Assembly (NCBI GenBank): GCA_016219985.1
Contig: JACRJO010000029.1
Location: 124,001 to 188,000 of the forward strand
Direction of reading: 5' to 3'
Origin: Sphingobacteriales bacterium
GTDB taxonomy: Bacteria > Bacteroidota > Bacteroidia > Chitinophagales > Chitinophagaceae
Length of the DNA stretch: 64,000 bases
Shown: positions 24,401-32,707 of the stretch, piece after piece
Layout of the letters: the number at the start of each line of letters is the position of its first letter
How positions within the stretch are numbered: position 1 is the stretch's first letter
Made by a program: the position numbers and the translations under genes
The notes under the pieces: generated by a model
Databases searched by the model: none
Told to the model about the DNA's origin: nothing
Seen by the model: only the letters and a program-made list of their open reading frames with translations

Positions 24401-25488
24401 ACTCCATAAACCCCCGTACAGGCGGGAGAAACAACAGCCGTATAGCGGTTGTCACTCTTAGTAATACTGACTGCCGCACTGCATTGACAGGACCTGCGGG
24501 TATATCCCGGGGGCAGGTCACCTGACGATGTAGCAGTAACACCCGGCTCCGGCAGGTCGAGGTTAATATTGACCTCGAAATCCCCGGTCGTGATACTTAC
24601 CGCCGGACAATGCACGATGAAAACACCCGCTGCACTATCGGAAGGAGGCCATACTGGTATCACCTGGTTATTTCCGTTTGTCATGCGTACAATACCGGGT
24701 GTGTTGTTGATGATTGTCAGCACCGCTTTATCCGGCAGGTTCTGAAGCCCGGTAAGTTTAATATCAATATAAGTGCCCTCCCCTTTCTTCAGTTTCAGCT
24801 TTCCCGTGGTTACTTCCATATCCACTCCTGAAATTTTCTGTGTGCATTTGGACTGGCCGTTTTCTGAAACCTGCAGGGTATGAGATCCCTGTCCCTCAGC
24901 AGGAAACTGTACCAGGCATTCCCTCGGTGATTCGGCAATCACTTCAAGAGGCCGTTCCTGTAAACTGACCCGGGTATTGGAAAGATCCCCGTCAAAACTG
25001 CCGGAAATCCGCAACGGGGCCGCCGTCAATACATGGGAGGGAATCACACAGCCTCCCGGGTAAGAAGGATACGTTCCGCTATTTTTTATGTTGATTGAAA
25101 CTTCACCTGCCTTGTTTCCATTTTCCGCTAATAATTCCACCAATGCAGCAGCGGGTCCGTCCTGGGGTATTACCCAACTAAAGACAGATTTTGTTTCCGG
25201 TACCGGGTATTTATTCCCGCCAATGAGGAGCTGCTGGTTCCGGAGCGCGGAGCGATTCTTTTCCAGTTGACTTGCGTTACGTCCGGAGGGTTCAGCGATT
25301 ATTGTTCCGGTGACGTGGTCACCCGGGCGGATATCATCCGGCAGGTAGATTTTTACCAGTCCAAAATTTGTTGTGAAAATAGCCGTGGTCAGTCCCTTTT
25401 GGGAACTGATGGTTTGCGCCCATATTATTGATGCGGGTACAAGCAGGAATAAAGAGAGCACAACTGTGGAAAGGATTGACTTTCTCAT
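21430..25488 (-). CDS. Very large secreted protein with Cys-rich PKD-like repeats and a putative metalloprotease end
   Basis: 1352 residues from the ATG at 25488 (MRKSILSTVV); the longer upstream frame lacks a signal. Signal peptide about 1-25 (ASIIWAQ). Then beta domains; two tandem Cys-rich PKD-like repeats (about 330-440 and 440-550, each with CSVxxVTYxWS and a TCxDGxVC); further beta domains; an acidic Asp/Gly segment like calcium-binding type 3 repeats (DIDENQLPD about 1063, then GDGFNGDGLSNYEEYRGF about 1100); and finally HELLHGNNVCHH (first His about 1249, bases 21709-21744) with SCVMRYD as a possible Met turn. HExxHxxNxxH differs from the classical metzincin motif by Asn for Gly. No known family recognised and no T9SS domain seen. 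Confidence 0.85.
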   Translation of the reverse strand: MRKSILSTVVLSLFLLVPASIIWAQTISSQKGLTTAIFTTNFGLVKIYLPDDIRPGDHVTGTIIAEPSGRNASQLEKNRSALRNQQLLIGGNKYPVPETKSVFSWVIPQDGPAAALVELLAENGNKAGEVSINIKNSGTYPSYPGGCVIPSHVLTAAPLRISGSFDGDLSNTRVSLQERPLEVIAESPRECLVQFPAEGQGSHTLQVSENGQSKCTQKISGVDMEVTTGKLKLKKGEGTYIDIKLTGLQNLPDKAVLTIINNTPGIVRMTNGNNQVIPVWPPSDSAAGVFIVHCPAVSITTGDFEVNINLDLPEPGVTATSSGDLPPGYTRRSCQCSAAVSITKSDNRYTAVVSPACTGVYGVGINTFSACSVKSVTYAWSFKSGAENAELVGKTDGNTVTVRNKNRNGFVLCVTVTVTCIDGSVCSATECAEQPGETVVTGSRCACSASCSIVASARDHDHVTYTGIVKAECKGTAGTGSTRVACSVGPVTYHWSIGESGKEVAEISGKADGPAVTVKLKKKGPYNLYLSGTVTCSDGTVCEYSCNIEVPDEPTTTGKFCNLEPQEKREPLMDGGFNQKYRLTEKLIRRDDYIVLGAEGQDWDMLTWKCKPVKPDCPDTESEKTILLSSRVRFEWEILSGEGSLVKLGCLPDGQKSDRGDVIIFRPPALALPVKAADTIVTTVIKLLIIDDNASQPEDPTVEKIVTITTKRGRGYPDHYKINVTGDAMRAPDKRIPAPVPGSCSAEGPDWEKLTPISPDPPEILLPGVADNDKMVTGQWIVLQTGDVRDMDKLTIRCLSRNNCPTQPWIKEYEDAPEWEWSKTGAGRFITELNRQFIFYEAPLEIPAGQDFVDVEFKVIVKNTGGKINDKNTKEGKKKIRIFRAGVKLSHPPLAWLPEEDNFIELVSELMYKDGDWKPALAHMCRIHYFELLNVSREKGVCLNSPVPREADPCHDLYFKKGEAPEVFDDRSVSNCSIKNLFQQARSPVAAKQYSIKVYSRDFGAYGFLRSFANINKGGRDSIKGEKPVYEPVPAHVSHTLVHPQGRSKKTLYRDNRVTLPHDIDENQLPDAGWQVQGGVRVPDPPDKGADEDDLPAGDGFNGDGLSNYEEYRGFKVMDNGKEVHIRTHHSVKDIFIRNRDNLDLSLYAGVSELDVHEIEERQYVDDRYRIVNANNNRATHASDQRGLKLINAGTHPALLGVAISEGALTPTVPNFEAEIRVYLTRIQKAIRDRNIPDAAAKIRAVVSHELLHGNNVCHHGEGDESAENSFDRVHGLRSGDTSCVMRYDNVGTVIRGFDPEAVGTDLCDSAAGTGYNAHDQHFGNANAGRGNCKQQVRVSGKAGRPKPCGNR

Positions 25489-25738
25489 AGCAGTGCTTTT
25501 TATAAATATACAAAAATTAAATCCTTGTTTATTTCGCCATTTCTTCCCCCGGCCCCTGTCAAAACAAGGATTCCCTGTACTGAATACCTGGCAGACTCCA
25601 CTCAATTCCGCCCCGGGAGTGCCGGGCCGGCCCGGTTTCCTCCTCAAAACTCCCGGATTCCTGCTAAGTTGTCATTTTTCCCGAACTTGTACGATGTTTG
25701 TACATTGAATTCCCATTCTTTTCGCCTCAACTCCTATT

Positions 25739-27589
25739 ATGAAAATATTATTGCAGTACCTGAAGCCCTACAAATGGCTGGTCGGCCTTGTTTTAATACT
25801 GGCCGCTATCAATATCGGCTTCTCCCTGGTCGACCCGATCATTTTCGGGCGGCTGATCAACCTGGCCACTTATCACCAGAATAAGGAAGCCTTTAGCTGG
25901 CATGAATTCCTTTTCTTCAACAGCGCGATCACCGAGGAAGTCGTGAAAGTGAAGCCGGGAGGAATCGTGGAAAAAGTGATGGAGACCCGGCATTATTATG
26001 GAGTCGTCTGGCTCCTGCTGGCTTCTATCACCGTGGCCATGATCAGCCGGATCGCCAAAGCCTTCCAGGATTATTTCCTGAACCTGATCACGCAGAAATT
26101 CGGGGCCACTGTCTTTACACAGGGATTGCAGCATGCCATGAAACTTCCTTACCAGGAATTTGAAGACGCCCGCAGCGGGGAAACACTCAGTGTATTGCAG
26201 AAAGTGAGACTGGATACGGAGAAATTTGTCGCTTCCTTTATCAATGTACTCTTTCCCGTGATTGTCGGGATTTTCTTTGTGGCGGTATATGCCACTACCA
26301 TCCACTGGAGCCTCCCGCTGGTGTATTTCGGCGGTATCTTCCTGCTCACCGTCATTTCCAACCTGCTGAGCAAGAAAGTAAAGACCATCCAGAAAAAGAT
26401 CGTGGGACAAACCACGGCCCTGGCCGGCGCCACTACTGAATCCCTGCGGAATATTGAACTGGTAAAAAGCCTGGGCCTGACCCAGCAGGAAGTATCGCGC
26501 CTCAACAAAAACACGTTTAAGATACTCGGGCTGGAACTCACAAAAGTGAAAAGGATCCGCAGTATCAGTTTTGTACAGGGAACATTTGTAAATACGCTCC
26601 GCCAGGTCATCCTCTTCCTGCTGATGTTATTTATTTACCGGGGCAGCATGGACGCAGGACAGATTGTAACCATGCAGATCTTCTCCTTCTTTGTATTCGG
26701 ACCGCTCCAGGAGATCGGCAATATTATTCTTACGTACCGCGAAGCCCAGGCCTCCCTGGAAAATTTTGGGAACCTGATGAAGAAGGCGCCGGAACCCCGT
26801 GCCGCCAATCCCAGTCACCTCGGGAAGATCGAGACCCTTGAATTCAACCATGTGGCCTTCAAGCATCAGACCGCATCCCAGAATGCCATCAATGATATCA
26901 GTTTTAAAGTAAAGACGGGAGAAACCATTGCCTTTGTCGGACCCTCTGGTTCGGGCAAGACCACCCTGATGAAACTGCTGGTTGGGTTATACCGCCCGCA
27001 ACAGGGAAAGATCCTATACAATGGCATGGATGAGAACCGTATTGACTTCGAAGACCTGCGTAACCAGATCGGATTCGTCACCCAGGATACCCAGTTATTC
27101 TCCGGCAGCATCCGGGAAAATCTTTTATTCGTGAATCCTTCCGCCACGGAGGATGACCTGAAAGATGTACTGAACAAAGCCTCCTGCCAGAACTTACTGA
27201 CCCGGGCGGAGAAAGGACTGGATACGATGATCGGCGAAGGCGGGTTAAAATTATCCGGCGGGGAAAAACAACGGTTGTCCATTGCGAGGGCCCTGTTGCG
27301 CAATCCCAAATTATTATTGTTTGATGAAGCCACTTCGGCGCTGGATTCCCTCACCGAAGAAGAGATCACCGATACCATCCGTGATATTTCAAGGGAAGGA
27401 AGCCAGGTTACCATCCTGATCGCCCACCGCCTCTCAACCATCCTGCATGCCGACCGGATCTATGTACTGGAAAAAGGAGATGTGGTGGAAACAGGTAATC
27501 ACGAAAAACTGCTGGAGGAAAAAGGATTGTATTATGCCATGTGGAGACAGCAGATCGGGGAACGAAAAAACAGGATTGCTGTCGCTTAA
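25739..27589 (+). CDS. ABC exporter, fused permease and ATPase (MsbA/ABCB type)
   Basis: A 616-residue half-transporter that works as a dimer in the inner membrane and exports lipids, drugs or peptides; the substrate cannot be told from sequence. The membrane domain covers about 1-345 with six helices. The nucleotide-binding domain has Walker A GPSGSGKTTLMK (about 401-412), Q-loop VTQDTQLF, signature LSGGEKQRLSIAR (about 504), Walker B KLLLFDEATSALDS and the H-switch ILIAHRLSTI. An insertion between helices 1 and 2 (about 50-85) is longer than in MsbA. A rhodanese-like gene starts 9 bp after the stop codon, probably co-transcribed. Confidence 0.93.
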   Translation: MKILLQYLKPYKWLVGLVLILAAINIGFSLVDPIIFGRLINLATYHQNKEAFSWHEFLFFNSAITEEVVKVKPGGIVEKVMETRHYYGVVWLLLASITVAMISRIAKAFQDYFLNLITQKFGATVFTQGLQHAMKLPYQEFEDARSGETLSVLQKVRLDTEKFVASFINVLFPVIVGIFFVAVYATTIHWSLPLVYFGGIFLLTVISNLLSKKVKTIQKKIVGQTTALAGATTESLRNIELVKSLGLTQQEVSRLNKNTFKILGLELTKVKRIRSISFVQGTFVNTLRQVILFLLMLFIYRGSMDAGQIVTMQIFSFFVFGPLQEIGNIILTYREAQASLENFGNLMKKAPEPRAANPSHLGKIETLEFNHVAFKHQTASQNAINDISFKVKTGETIAFVGPSGSGKTTLMKLLVGLYRPQQGKILYNGMDENRIDFEDLRNQIGFVTQDTQLFSGSIRENLLFVNPSATEDDLKDVLNKASCQNLLTRAEKGLDTMIGEGGLKLSGGEKQRLSIARALLRNPKLLLFDEATSALDSLTEEEITDTIRDISREGSQVTILIAHRLSTILHADRIYVLEKGDVVETGNHEKLLEEKGLYYAMWRQQIGERKNRIAVA

Positions 27590-27598
27590 ATAAAGGGT

Positions 27599-27907
27599 AT
27601 GGGACTTTTTTCATTTTTAGGTACAAGCGCTGTCAAAAAAGCATTGCAGCAGGGTGCCGTAATTATTGATGTCAGAACGGCCAATGAATATGACCGGGGA
27701 AGGATACCCGGATCATTGAATATACCGGTGGACCGGATCGCCATCAGTGTGGAACGGATCCGGCACCTGAATAAACCGGTGGTACTTTGCTGCGCTTCGG
27801 GTCACCGGAGCAGGATCGCCCTGAACACGTTAAAACAAAAAGGGCTGAAAGAAGTTTACGATGGGGGGAATTGGGAAAAAGTCCTGCGGATACTCGAATC
27901 CCGCTGA
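27599..27907 (+). CDS. Single-domain rhodanese-like sulfurtransferase
   Basis: 102 residues, one rhodanese domain: VIIDVRTANEYDRGRIPGSL (conserved DxR...GhIpGA region) and the active-site loop CASGHR with the catalytic Cys65 and Arg70. It carries sulfur as a persulfide or serves as a sulfur-handling regulator; the partner is unknown. No signal peptide is evident, although the N-terminal GLFSFLG is somewhat hydrophobic. It lies 9 bp after the ABC exporter and ends two bases before the convergent lipoprotein gene. Confidence 0.9.
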   Translation: MGLFSFLGTSAVKKALQQGAVIIDVRTANEYDRGRIPGSLNIPVDRIAISVERIRHLNKPVVLCCASGHRSRIALNTLKQKGLKEVYDGGNWEKVLRILESR

Positions 27908-27909
27908 GA

Positions 27910-28359
27910 TCAGGGATTCACTTTTATTTTGAGGGTGCGGCTGACCCCGTTCAGCCCATGGTCTTCGAAGAAAACCGCAACAGTATAATCGGATACGGCC
28001 GTGACTGAGGCCGGGTAAGAGATATTGAAGTTATACAGCAGCACCCCGTGAATTTCATATAACTGTTCCTTCAGGATTTCCCCGTTTGCATCATTGGTAA
28101 TCCGGATATTGCCCCGGTACAGGCCCAGGTCGTCCGATATTTTTCCACTCACGCTGATCGTACTGCCGCTGGCATATACCTGGTTGCTGACCGGGCTGGT
28201 GATCTCGAGTACCGGCCTTGTTGTATCATTATCCGTTACCACATGCGGGCCGCCGGAACCTGTATCCGTTGAGCTGCCGCTTTTCGAGCAGGCGAACAGG
28301 ATTCCCGTAAGGAATGTAAAAACCAATAGGGCATTCCGCATTCTTTGCATGAGGATCAT
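27910..28359 (-). CDS. DUF4625-type lipoprotein with Ig-like domain
   Basis: 149 residues with a lipoprotein signal (TGILFACSKSG, lipidated Cys about 24, counting from the first of three possible ATG codons at residues 1, 4 and 7). A Ser/Thr/Gly spacer is followed by one Ig-like beta domain (RPVLEITSPVSNQVYASG, then SGKISDDLGLYRGNIRITN), the pattern seen in DUF4625 and similar repeats that begin with ITSP. Probably an outer-membrane lipoprotein of unknown role. 11 bp separate it from the next minus-strand gene upstream. Confidence 0.78.
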   Translation of the reverse strand: MILMQRMRNALLVFTFLTGILFACSKSGSSTDTGSGGPHVVTDNDTTRPVLEITSPVSNQVYASGSTISVSGKISDDLGLYRGNIRITNDANGEILKEQLYEIHGVLLYNFNISYPASVTAVSDYTVAVFFEDHGLNGVSRTLKIKVNP

Positions 28360-28370
28360 TTAAAATTATC

Positions 28371-28844
28371 TTACTTGCCCTTATTCCCGGCAAGAATATC
28401 CGTAAATATATTTCCCTTCTCCAGTTCTTCAATATCACTCAGCTCGAGTTCGATGGCCCGGGTACTCTGGATGATCTCCGCGAGGGAGATAAACAGCGAG
28501 GCCAGCAGGCTCAGCAGGCTGATCGCAAAAATAAATTCAGCGACGGCAGCAGATCCCCGGTACAAACTGTACATGCAGGCCACACAACCCAGGAAACTGA
28601 ACACACCCAATCCCTGCATATAGCGGATCAGGTTGATCCGGCGGCGCAGGTTTTTGATCTGCCAGAGAATGATCTTGCTTTTATGCGCCTCCTTGAATTC
28701 ATCGTTTTTTACATGCGTCTCTATATACTCATCGTGTAATTTGCGCACCAGGTTGGCTAAAGCCAAAAAACGGTTGGTATAGGCCAGGAGTAAGAGAGAG
28801 ATGGCCGGGAAGAGTAAGGCGGGTGTGTTGAGGGATATTTCCAT
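28371..28844 (-). CDS. DUF2721 family membrane protein
   Basis: 157 residues with three hydrophobic helices (about 8-26, 79-95 and 100-122) separated by a charged, helical loop (NLVRKLHDEYIETHVKNDEF, then KNLRRRINLIRYMQGLG). This layout, including the N-terminal LFPAISLLLLAYTNRFLALA and the basic loop, matches the DUF2721 family. Function unknown; likely inner membrane. It is followed closely by the DUF4625-type lipoprotein gene on the same strand. The 204 bp upstream, to the end of the TonB-receptor gene, contain no gene that I can support. Confidence 0.8.
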   Translation of the reverse strand: MEISLNTPALLFPAISLLLLAYTNRFLALANLVRKLHDEYIETHVKNDEFKEAHKSKIILWQIKNLRRRINLIRYMQGLGVFSFLGCVACMYSLYRGSAAVAEFIFAISLLSLLASLFISLAEIIQSTRAIELELSDIEELEKGNIFTDILAGNKGK

Positions 28845-29048
28845 GGGTTAAAGGTCGGAAAATCTGACCGGAGGAGGAGTCAAATTAAAAAGTAAAACTT
28901 GCCCAGCGGAGCTTTTGCGCAGACAGGAGTCAAAAAATCTATAGCAGGAAGGGATTTGCAGGCAGCAGCCGGCCGCTTTGGAAAGCTTTCTGTTTATAAA
29001 GAATTTATTCTTCTTAAGGACCTCCAACCACTAACCCCGAAGTCCCGG

Positions 29049-31496
29049 CTACTTCAGTTTAAACTCCAGCGGGATATTCAGTTTCACCGAAAAATTTCTC
29101 CCGGCATTGAAAACACCCGTCCTTCCTGTTACCCGGTTTTCTGCTGCATACTTCAGCCGGCTCAGGTGGTTTTGCCAGGCTATATTGCCGATATTCATCA
29201 TACCCAGGTGCAGGCTGAAGATTGTTTTCTTCTTATGATTCATAATATCCGACCCCAGGCCCGCATTCAGCAGGAAATAACCCTTTGTCCCCGTCTCGGT
29301 ATCATACCCGCTGAAATAATGATCCTGTTTAAAGGTTTTTTCCCCTTCAAAACTGGCATAAAAGTTCCGGAAGCTTTTCCCAAGTTTCTTGATATCGGCC
29401 CGGAGTTCACTGCTCCATTTGGGAGCCGGGATCAGGGGAAGACGATCGCTGCCGGGCTTAACGCCGTCCAGCAATTGATCAAAACGGCCCCGGACAAACG
29501 AAAAATTATTTTCAAAATGCAGCCAGTGAATGGGGTGCGGGTGAATATCCAGGCTGAACTCAAGCCCCCCCAGTGTGGCATGGTGCTGGTTGAACACGAA
29601 GGCCGGAATATAGTCACCGCCCGTATTTACCAGGGAATCCCCGCCGAATACTGATTCCAGTTTGCGGTAAAAAACAAAATCATGGATCCGGTTATAAAAT
29701 GCAGAGATCGCCATACTGAAGTGCTCGTAATCCAGGTCAATCCCCCCGTCCAGTTGCAGGCTGGTCTCTGATTTCAGATCGCGGGTACCATACTCATACC
29801 GGTTGGTGCCTTCATGTGTCCCGTTGCTGGCGAGCTCTGCCAACGCAGGCGCCCGGAAACCACGGGCGATATTGACTTTCACGGTAACCCGGTCCGTGGG
29901 CTCATAACTCAGTCCCAGGCTGCCGGAAATATTGGAAAAATTCCGGGTAAAGGCCTTGAATTTTTCAATACTGCCTTCATAGAAAGCTTTGGAATCCACC
30001 GACCGGTTATCAAACCGGAGGCCCCCGCTCAGTGTGCCTTTTTTATAGAAGCGCTGGAAATAAACAAACCCGCCGATATCAAATAATCCATATTCCGGGA
30101 TCAGGACTTCCAGCCCCTTGTTACGGTTGTTTTGCTGCATCCCGTTTACGCCAAGGGTAGTATGCCATTCCTTGAATTCCGGCAATTGCCACTGAAGGTT
30201 ATAGTTGAAAGTCTTCAGGTCAAAGAAGAGACTCTTTTCTGACGGGTTGTCGATGTTGCCAAACTCGTAGCGCTGATTATCCTGGAAACCCAGGTTGAGT
30301 TTAAGCCGGGTATTGCGAATGGCAATATTATTCTCGCTGACCAGCTTGTAATGCTGTACCCGCTGGTTAGGTACCCATAATTTCCGGGAGGACAGGTCCG
30401 CATCGCTGGCGATCCGTTCCCGCGTTGTGCCGGCATACACTAAAAATTTTCCGGTCGCATCATCCCGGTCCCCTTCCACCAGTCCCACATGCTGGTCAAA
30501 ATGACTGAAGATAAGATGCGTATAACCCCATCCCTTATTCAACCCAAAATAACCGCCGGCATTTTTTTCATTGAAACGGGAGTTCAAAACCCGGCCATCG
30601 TATTTATTTTTATAATCCCCCGCTGATTTCAGCGAGCCATATACATTCCAGTTGAACCCGTTTTTATTACCGGCCAGGTTTATATTGTTCCCGCTCAGCC
30701 GGCTATTGGACTGGTAGTTTGTAAGGATATTGCCACGGACCGTTCCTTCCGGCGCCGGAACATTGGTAATAAAATTCACCACCCCTGCGAGTGCATCGCT
30801 CCCATACATTAACGACGCAGGGCCCTTGAGTATCTCCACTTTGTTCACACTCATTTCATCGATCTCGATCCCGTGTTCATCACCCCATTGCTGTCCTTCC
30901 TGCCGGATCCCGTCATTCACCGTGACCACGCGGTTGTACCCCAGCCCGCGGATGATGGGCTTGGAAATCGCGGGACCGGTGGAGAGCTGCGACACACCGG
31001 GCACATGACTCAGTGCGTCAATAATATTGGCAGAGGGAATTTGTAATAAGGAAGTTCTCTTAACAGAAGTAATCGGCACCGGTGTTTTGCGAATCGATGT
31101 GGCGCCCGATACCCCGGTGATGATCACCCCCTGGTTCTCCACGATCACCGGCGAAAGTGCAAAGTCCTTTTGCATATCCGCATGGATCCCGATATGTTCC
31201 ACCAGTGTGCTGTACCCGGTAAAGGAAATCTCCACCACGTGGTGACCAGGCGGAATATTGGTCAGGATATACAGGCCGGCGGCATCGGCGCTTGTGCCTA
31301 TCTTATCATCCGTGAAATAAACATAGGCCCCCGGCAGGGGCTCTCCCGTTTTGGCATCTGTGATCTTCCCGCTCAGCTTCACCTTAACCGGCAGCTTCTC
31401 GAACCTGTCCTTCTTAACCGGTGCCAGGTTTTCCTGCGCCGGCGAAAATTGTACGAGCAGAAAGACAGACAGGAACAGGGCTAGTTTTTGTTTCAT
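29049..31496 (-). CDS. TonB-dependent outer-membrane receptor with CarboxypepD-like front domain
   Basis: An active uptake receptor of 815 residues driven by TonB. Signal peptide about 1-20. A carboxypeptidase-regulatory-like domain follows (about 37-115, SGKITDAKTGEPLPGAYVYF and NIPPGHHVVEISFTGYST), then the plug (about 130-240, PIIRGLGYNRVVTVNDGIRQ and VEILKGPASLMYGSDALAGV), and a 22-strand-type barrel to the end. A His-rich stretch, DIHPHPIHWLHFE, lies late in the barrel. The plug resembles metal-type receptors such as ZnuD more than SusC, and no susD gene is near. Zinc, iron or another metal is a reasonable guess, not shown. The promoter carries a dyad (separate entry) that fits control by a repressor. 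Confidence 0.9.
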   Translation of the reverse strand: MKQKLALFLSVFLLVQFSPAQENLAPVKKDRFEKLPVKVKLSGKITDAKTGEPLPGAYVYFTDDKIGTSADAAGLYILTNIPPGHHVVEISFTGYSTLVEHIGIHADMQKDFALSPVIVENQGVIITGVSGATSIRKTPVPITSVKRTSLLQIPSANIIDALSHVPGVSQLSTGPAISKPIIRGLGYNRVVTVNDGIRQEGQQWGDEHGIEIDEMSVNKVEILKGPASLMYGSDALAGVVNFITNVPAPEGTVRGNILTNYQSNSRLSGNNINLAGNKNGFNWNVYGSLKSAGDYKNKYDGRVLNSRFNEKNAGGYFGLNKGWGYTHLIFSHFDQHVGLVEGDRDDATGKFLVYAGTTRERIASDADLSSRKLWVPNQRVQHYKLVSENNIAIRNTRLKLNLGFQDNQRYEFGNIDNPSEKSLFFDLKTFNYNLQWQLPEFKEWHTTLGVNGMQQNNRNKGLEVLIPEYGLFDIGGFVYFQRFYKKGTLSGGLRFDNRSVDSKAFYEGSIEKFKAFTRNFSNISGSLGLSYEPTDRVTVKVNIARGFRAPALAELASNGTHEGTNRYEYGTRDLKSETSLQLDGGIDLDYEHFSMAISAFYNRIHDFVFYRKLESVFGGDSLVNTGGDYIPAFVFNQHHATLGGLEFSLDIHPHPIHWLHFENNFSFVRGRFDQLLDGVKPGSDRLPLIPAPKWSSELRADIKKLGKSFRNFYASFEGEKTFKQDHYFSGYDTETGTKGYFLLNAGLGSDIMNHKKKTIFSLHLGMMNIGNIAWQNHLSRLKYAAENRVTGRTGVFNAGRNFSVKLNIPLEFKLK

Positions 31497-31509
31497 ATTT
31501 TGTAACTAT

Positions 31510-31530
31510 GTTGCAAATATAAATTGCAAC
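31510..31530. promoter_or_regulatory. Operator-like dyad over the TonB-receptor promoter
   Basis: GTTGCAA (31510-31516), seven-base spacer, TTGCAAC (31524-31530): a perfect 7-bp dyad that covers the -7 box of the receptor promoter. A repressor bound here would block transcription. A metal-sensing Fur-family repressor would suit the receptor type, but the binding protein is unknown. Confidence 0.55.
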
Positions 31531-31545
31531 CCCGTTTCATACAAA
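31514..31545 (-). promoter_or_regulatory. Promoter of the TonB-dependent receptor
   Basis: On the minus strand: TTTG (31545-31542), 20-bp spacer, TATATTTG (31521-31514). Both elements and the spacing fit the Bacteroidota consensus exactly. The box ends 17 bases before the ATG at 31496. Confidence 0.75.
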
Positions 31546-31604
31546 TTTATTTATGGAATAAGCTCCGATACCTGGACTTAGCCATTGAACTAAACTATGG
31601 GTCT

Positions 31605-31672
31605 CTTAGCTAAAAGCTGATAGCTAAGAGCTAATAGCTCATAGCTCATAACTAATAGCTAACAGCCCATGA
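31605..31672. repeat. TAGCTAA/AGCTCAT word repeat
   Basis: About 70 bp made of imperfect copies of TTAGCTAAAAGC, GATAGCTAAGAGC, TAATAGCTCATAGCTCAT and AACTAATAGCTAACAGC. The word AGCT is self-complementary, so the tract can fold on itself. It lies in the 269-bp gap between the TonB-receptor promoter and the DUF3575 gene; no gene seen. Confidence 0.75.
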
Positions 31673-31765
31673 CTAATTGGAAATAATCAAAGCAAGTTAA
31701 CCCGACAGTAGTTGAAAAAAAGAAGATTCCAAAGTCAAAAAACGGAATATACCCGAGGTAACAAA

Positions 31766-32572
31766 TTAAAACTTTATCCCCAGTGAGAACCCCGCCCGGA
31801 CACCGGCCCAGGGGCCATCCAGTTCCATCCTGGCGCTGTTCGCATCCACGGTTACTTTTTTCCGGGTTAGGGGAATATCGAGATTTTCCAGTTCGGTACG
31901 CAGGTCATTCTGTTCTATCGGGTTCATTGGCTGACTGGACAGCCCGGCGAAGTCCCCGTTACCGGCGCCATAGTGCGGACCCAGTATCCACCAGTCGAGG
32001 ACCAGCATCTTACCAAGCGGCCATTGTGCCCCCAGCAGCAATCCTGCAGTACTGGAATTGAGCTTGCCGGAAAGGGTGATGCTGCGCTGAATGCCCAAGC
32101 CATCGCTGTAATCAAATACCAGCTGGTTTGTTTTGTAGGATGCATAGCGGAAAAAAGGAGCAAGGTAAAACCCGCGGCCATACCCTTTTTTCCCGGGATA
32201 AAAACGGAATTCAGGCGTAATGGCGATATTACTCATCTTAAAAGTCTCCACCACTTCCCGGGTATCAGGATCATTTCCCACCGCATCCAGTATCTGTTTC
32301 TTAAATGGAAGGGTGGACGCCGGCATCACCCGGAAAGCGAGGGCGGCAGAAAACTTTTTATTCAGCACTCTTTCGTATTGCAGGGAAAAATTTTTCAGCA
32401 CAATGGCACTCAGGTTTACTTTTACCAGGTTCAGCGCGGGGCCGCTGTTTTCAGTTTCCCCGGAGGCGGGATATGAATCCTGTAATCCGGGCTGAACGGA
32501 GTTTTGCTGGGCATTTACCCGGGTACTTAATAAAATAAATACCACAAGTAACAAAGGGTATGTTGATTTCAT
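31766..32572 (-). CDS. DUF3575-type outer-membrane barrel protein
   Basis: 268 residues with a signal peptide (about 1-21, ending RVNAQ), a short disordered linker and then a small barrel: LVKVNLSAIVLKNFSLQYER (the typical opening of DUF3575), FSAALAFRVMPASTLPF, ITPEFRFYPGKKGYGRGFYL and YAPF-like strands, ending WAGVRAGFSLGIKF. Role unknown in the family; some members are linked to surface structures. The ATG is preceded by a 15-bp dyad, ATTCATT-C-AATGAAT, at 32588-32602. It is not in an operon; the gap to the thiolase gene (32573-32707) holds nothing else I can support. Confidence 0.8.
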   Translation of the reverse strand: MKSTYPLLLVVFILLSTRVNAQQNSVQPGLQDSYPASGETENSGPALNLVKVNLSAIVLKNFSLQYERVLNKKFSAALAFRVMPASTLPFKKQILDAVGNDPDTREVVETFKMSNIAITPEFRFYPGKKGYGRGFYLAPFFRYASYKTNQLVFDYSDGLGIQRSITLSGKLNSSTAGLLLGAQWPLGKMLVLDWWILGPHYGAGNGDFAGLSSQPMNPIEQNDLRTELENLDIPLTRKKVTVDANSARMELDGPWAGVRAGFSLGIKF

Positions 32573-32707
32573 CTTCCTGTATTTTCAATTCATTCAATGA
32601 ATAAATTCCAGGCCTGCATGAGCAGGTTCCGGTTAACCCTCTACCAACGGTTAAGACCGGTAAAAGATTGCCCCCCGGTCACTATTCGTGAACCCGGCTG
32701 CTCTTTA

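Noticed and set aside
28899..29654. A 251-codon open frame on the plus strand over the end of the TonB-receptor gene
   Set aside because: Antisense to conserved barrel sequence, no recognisable domain, and no -7 box at its start.
32588..32602. ATTCATT-C-AATGAAT dyad upstream of the DUF3575 gene
   Set aside because: Mentioned under the gene, but AT-rich dyads of this size are expected a few times by chance in 64 kb and no promoter box aligns with it.
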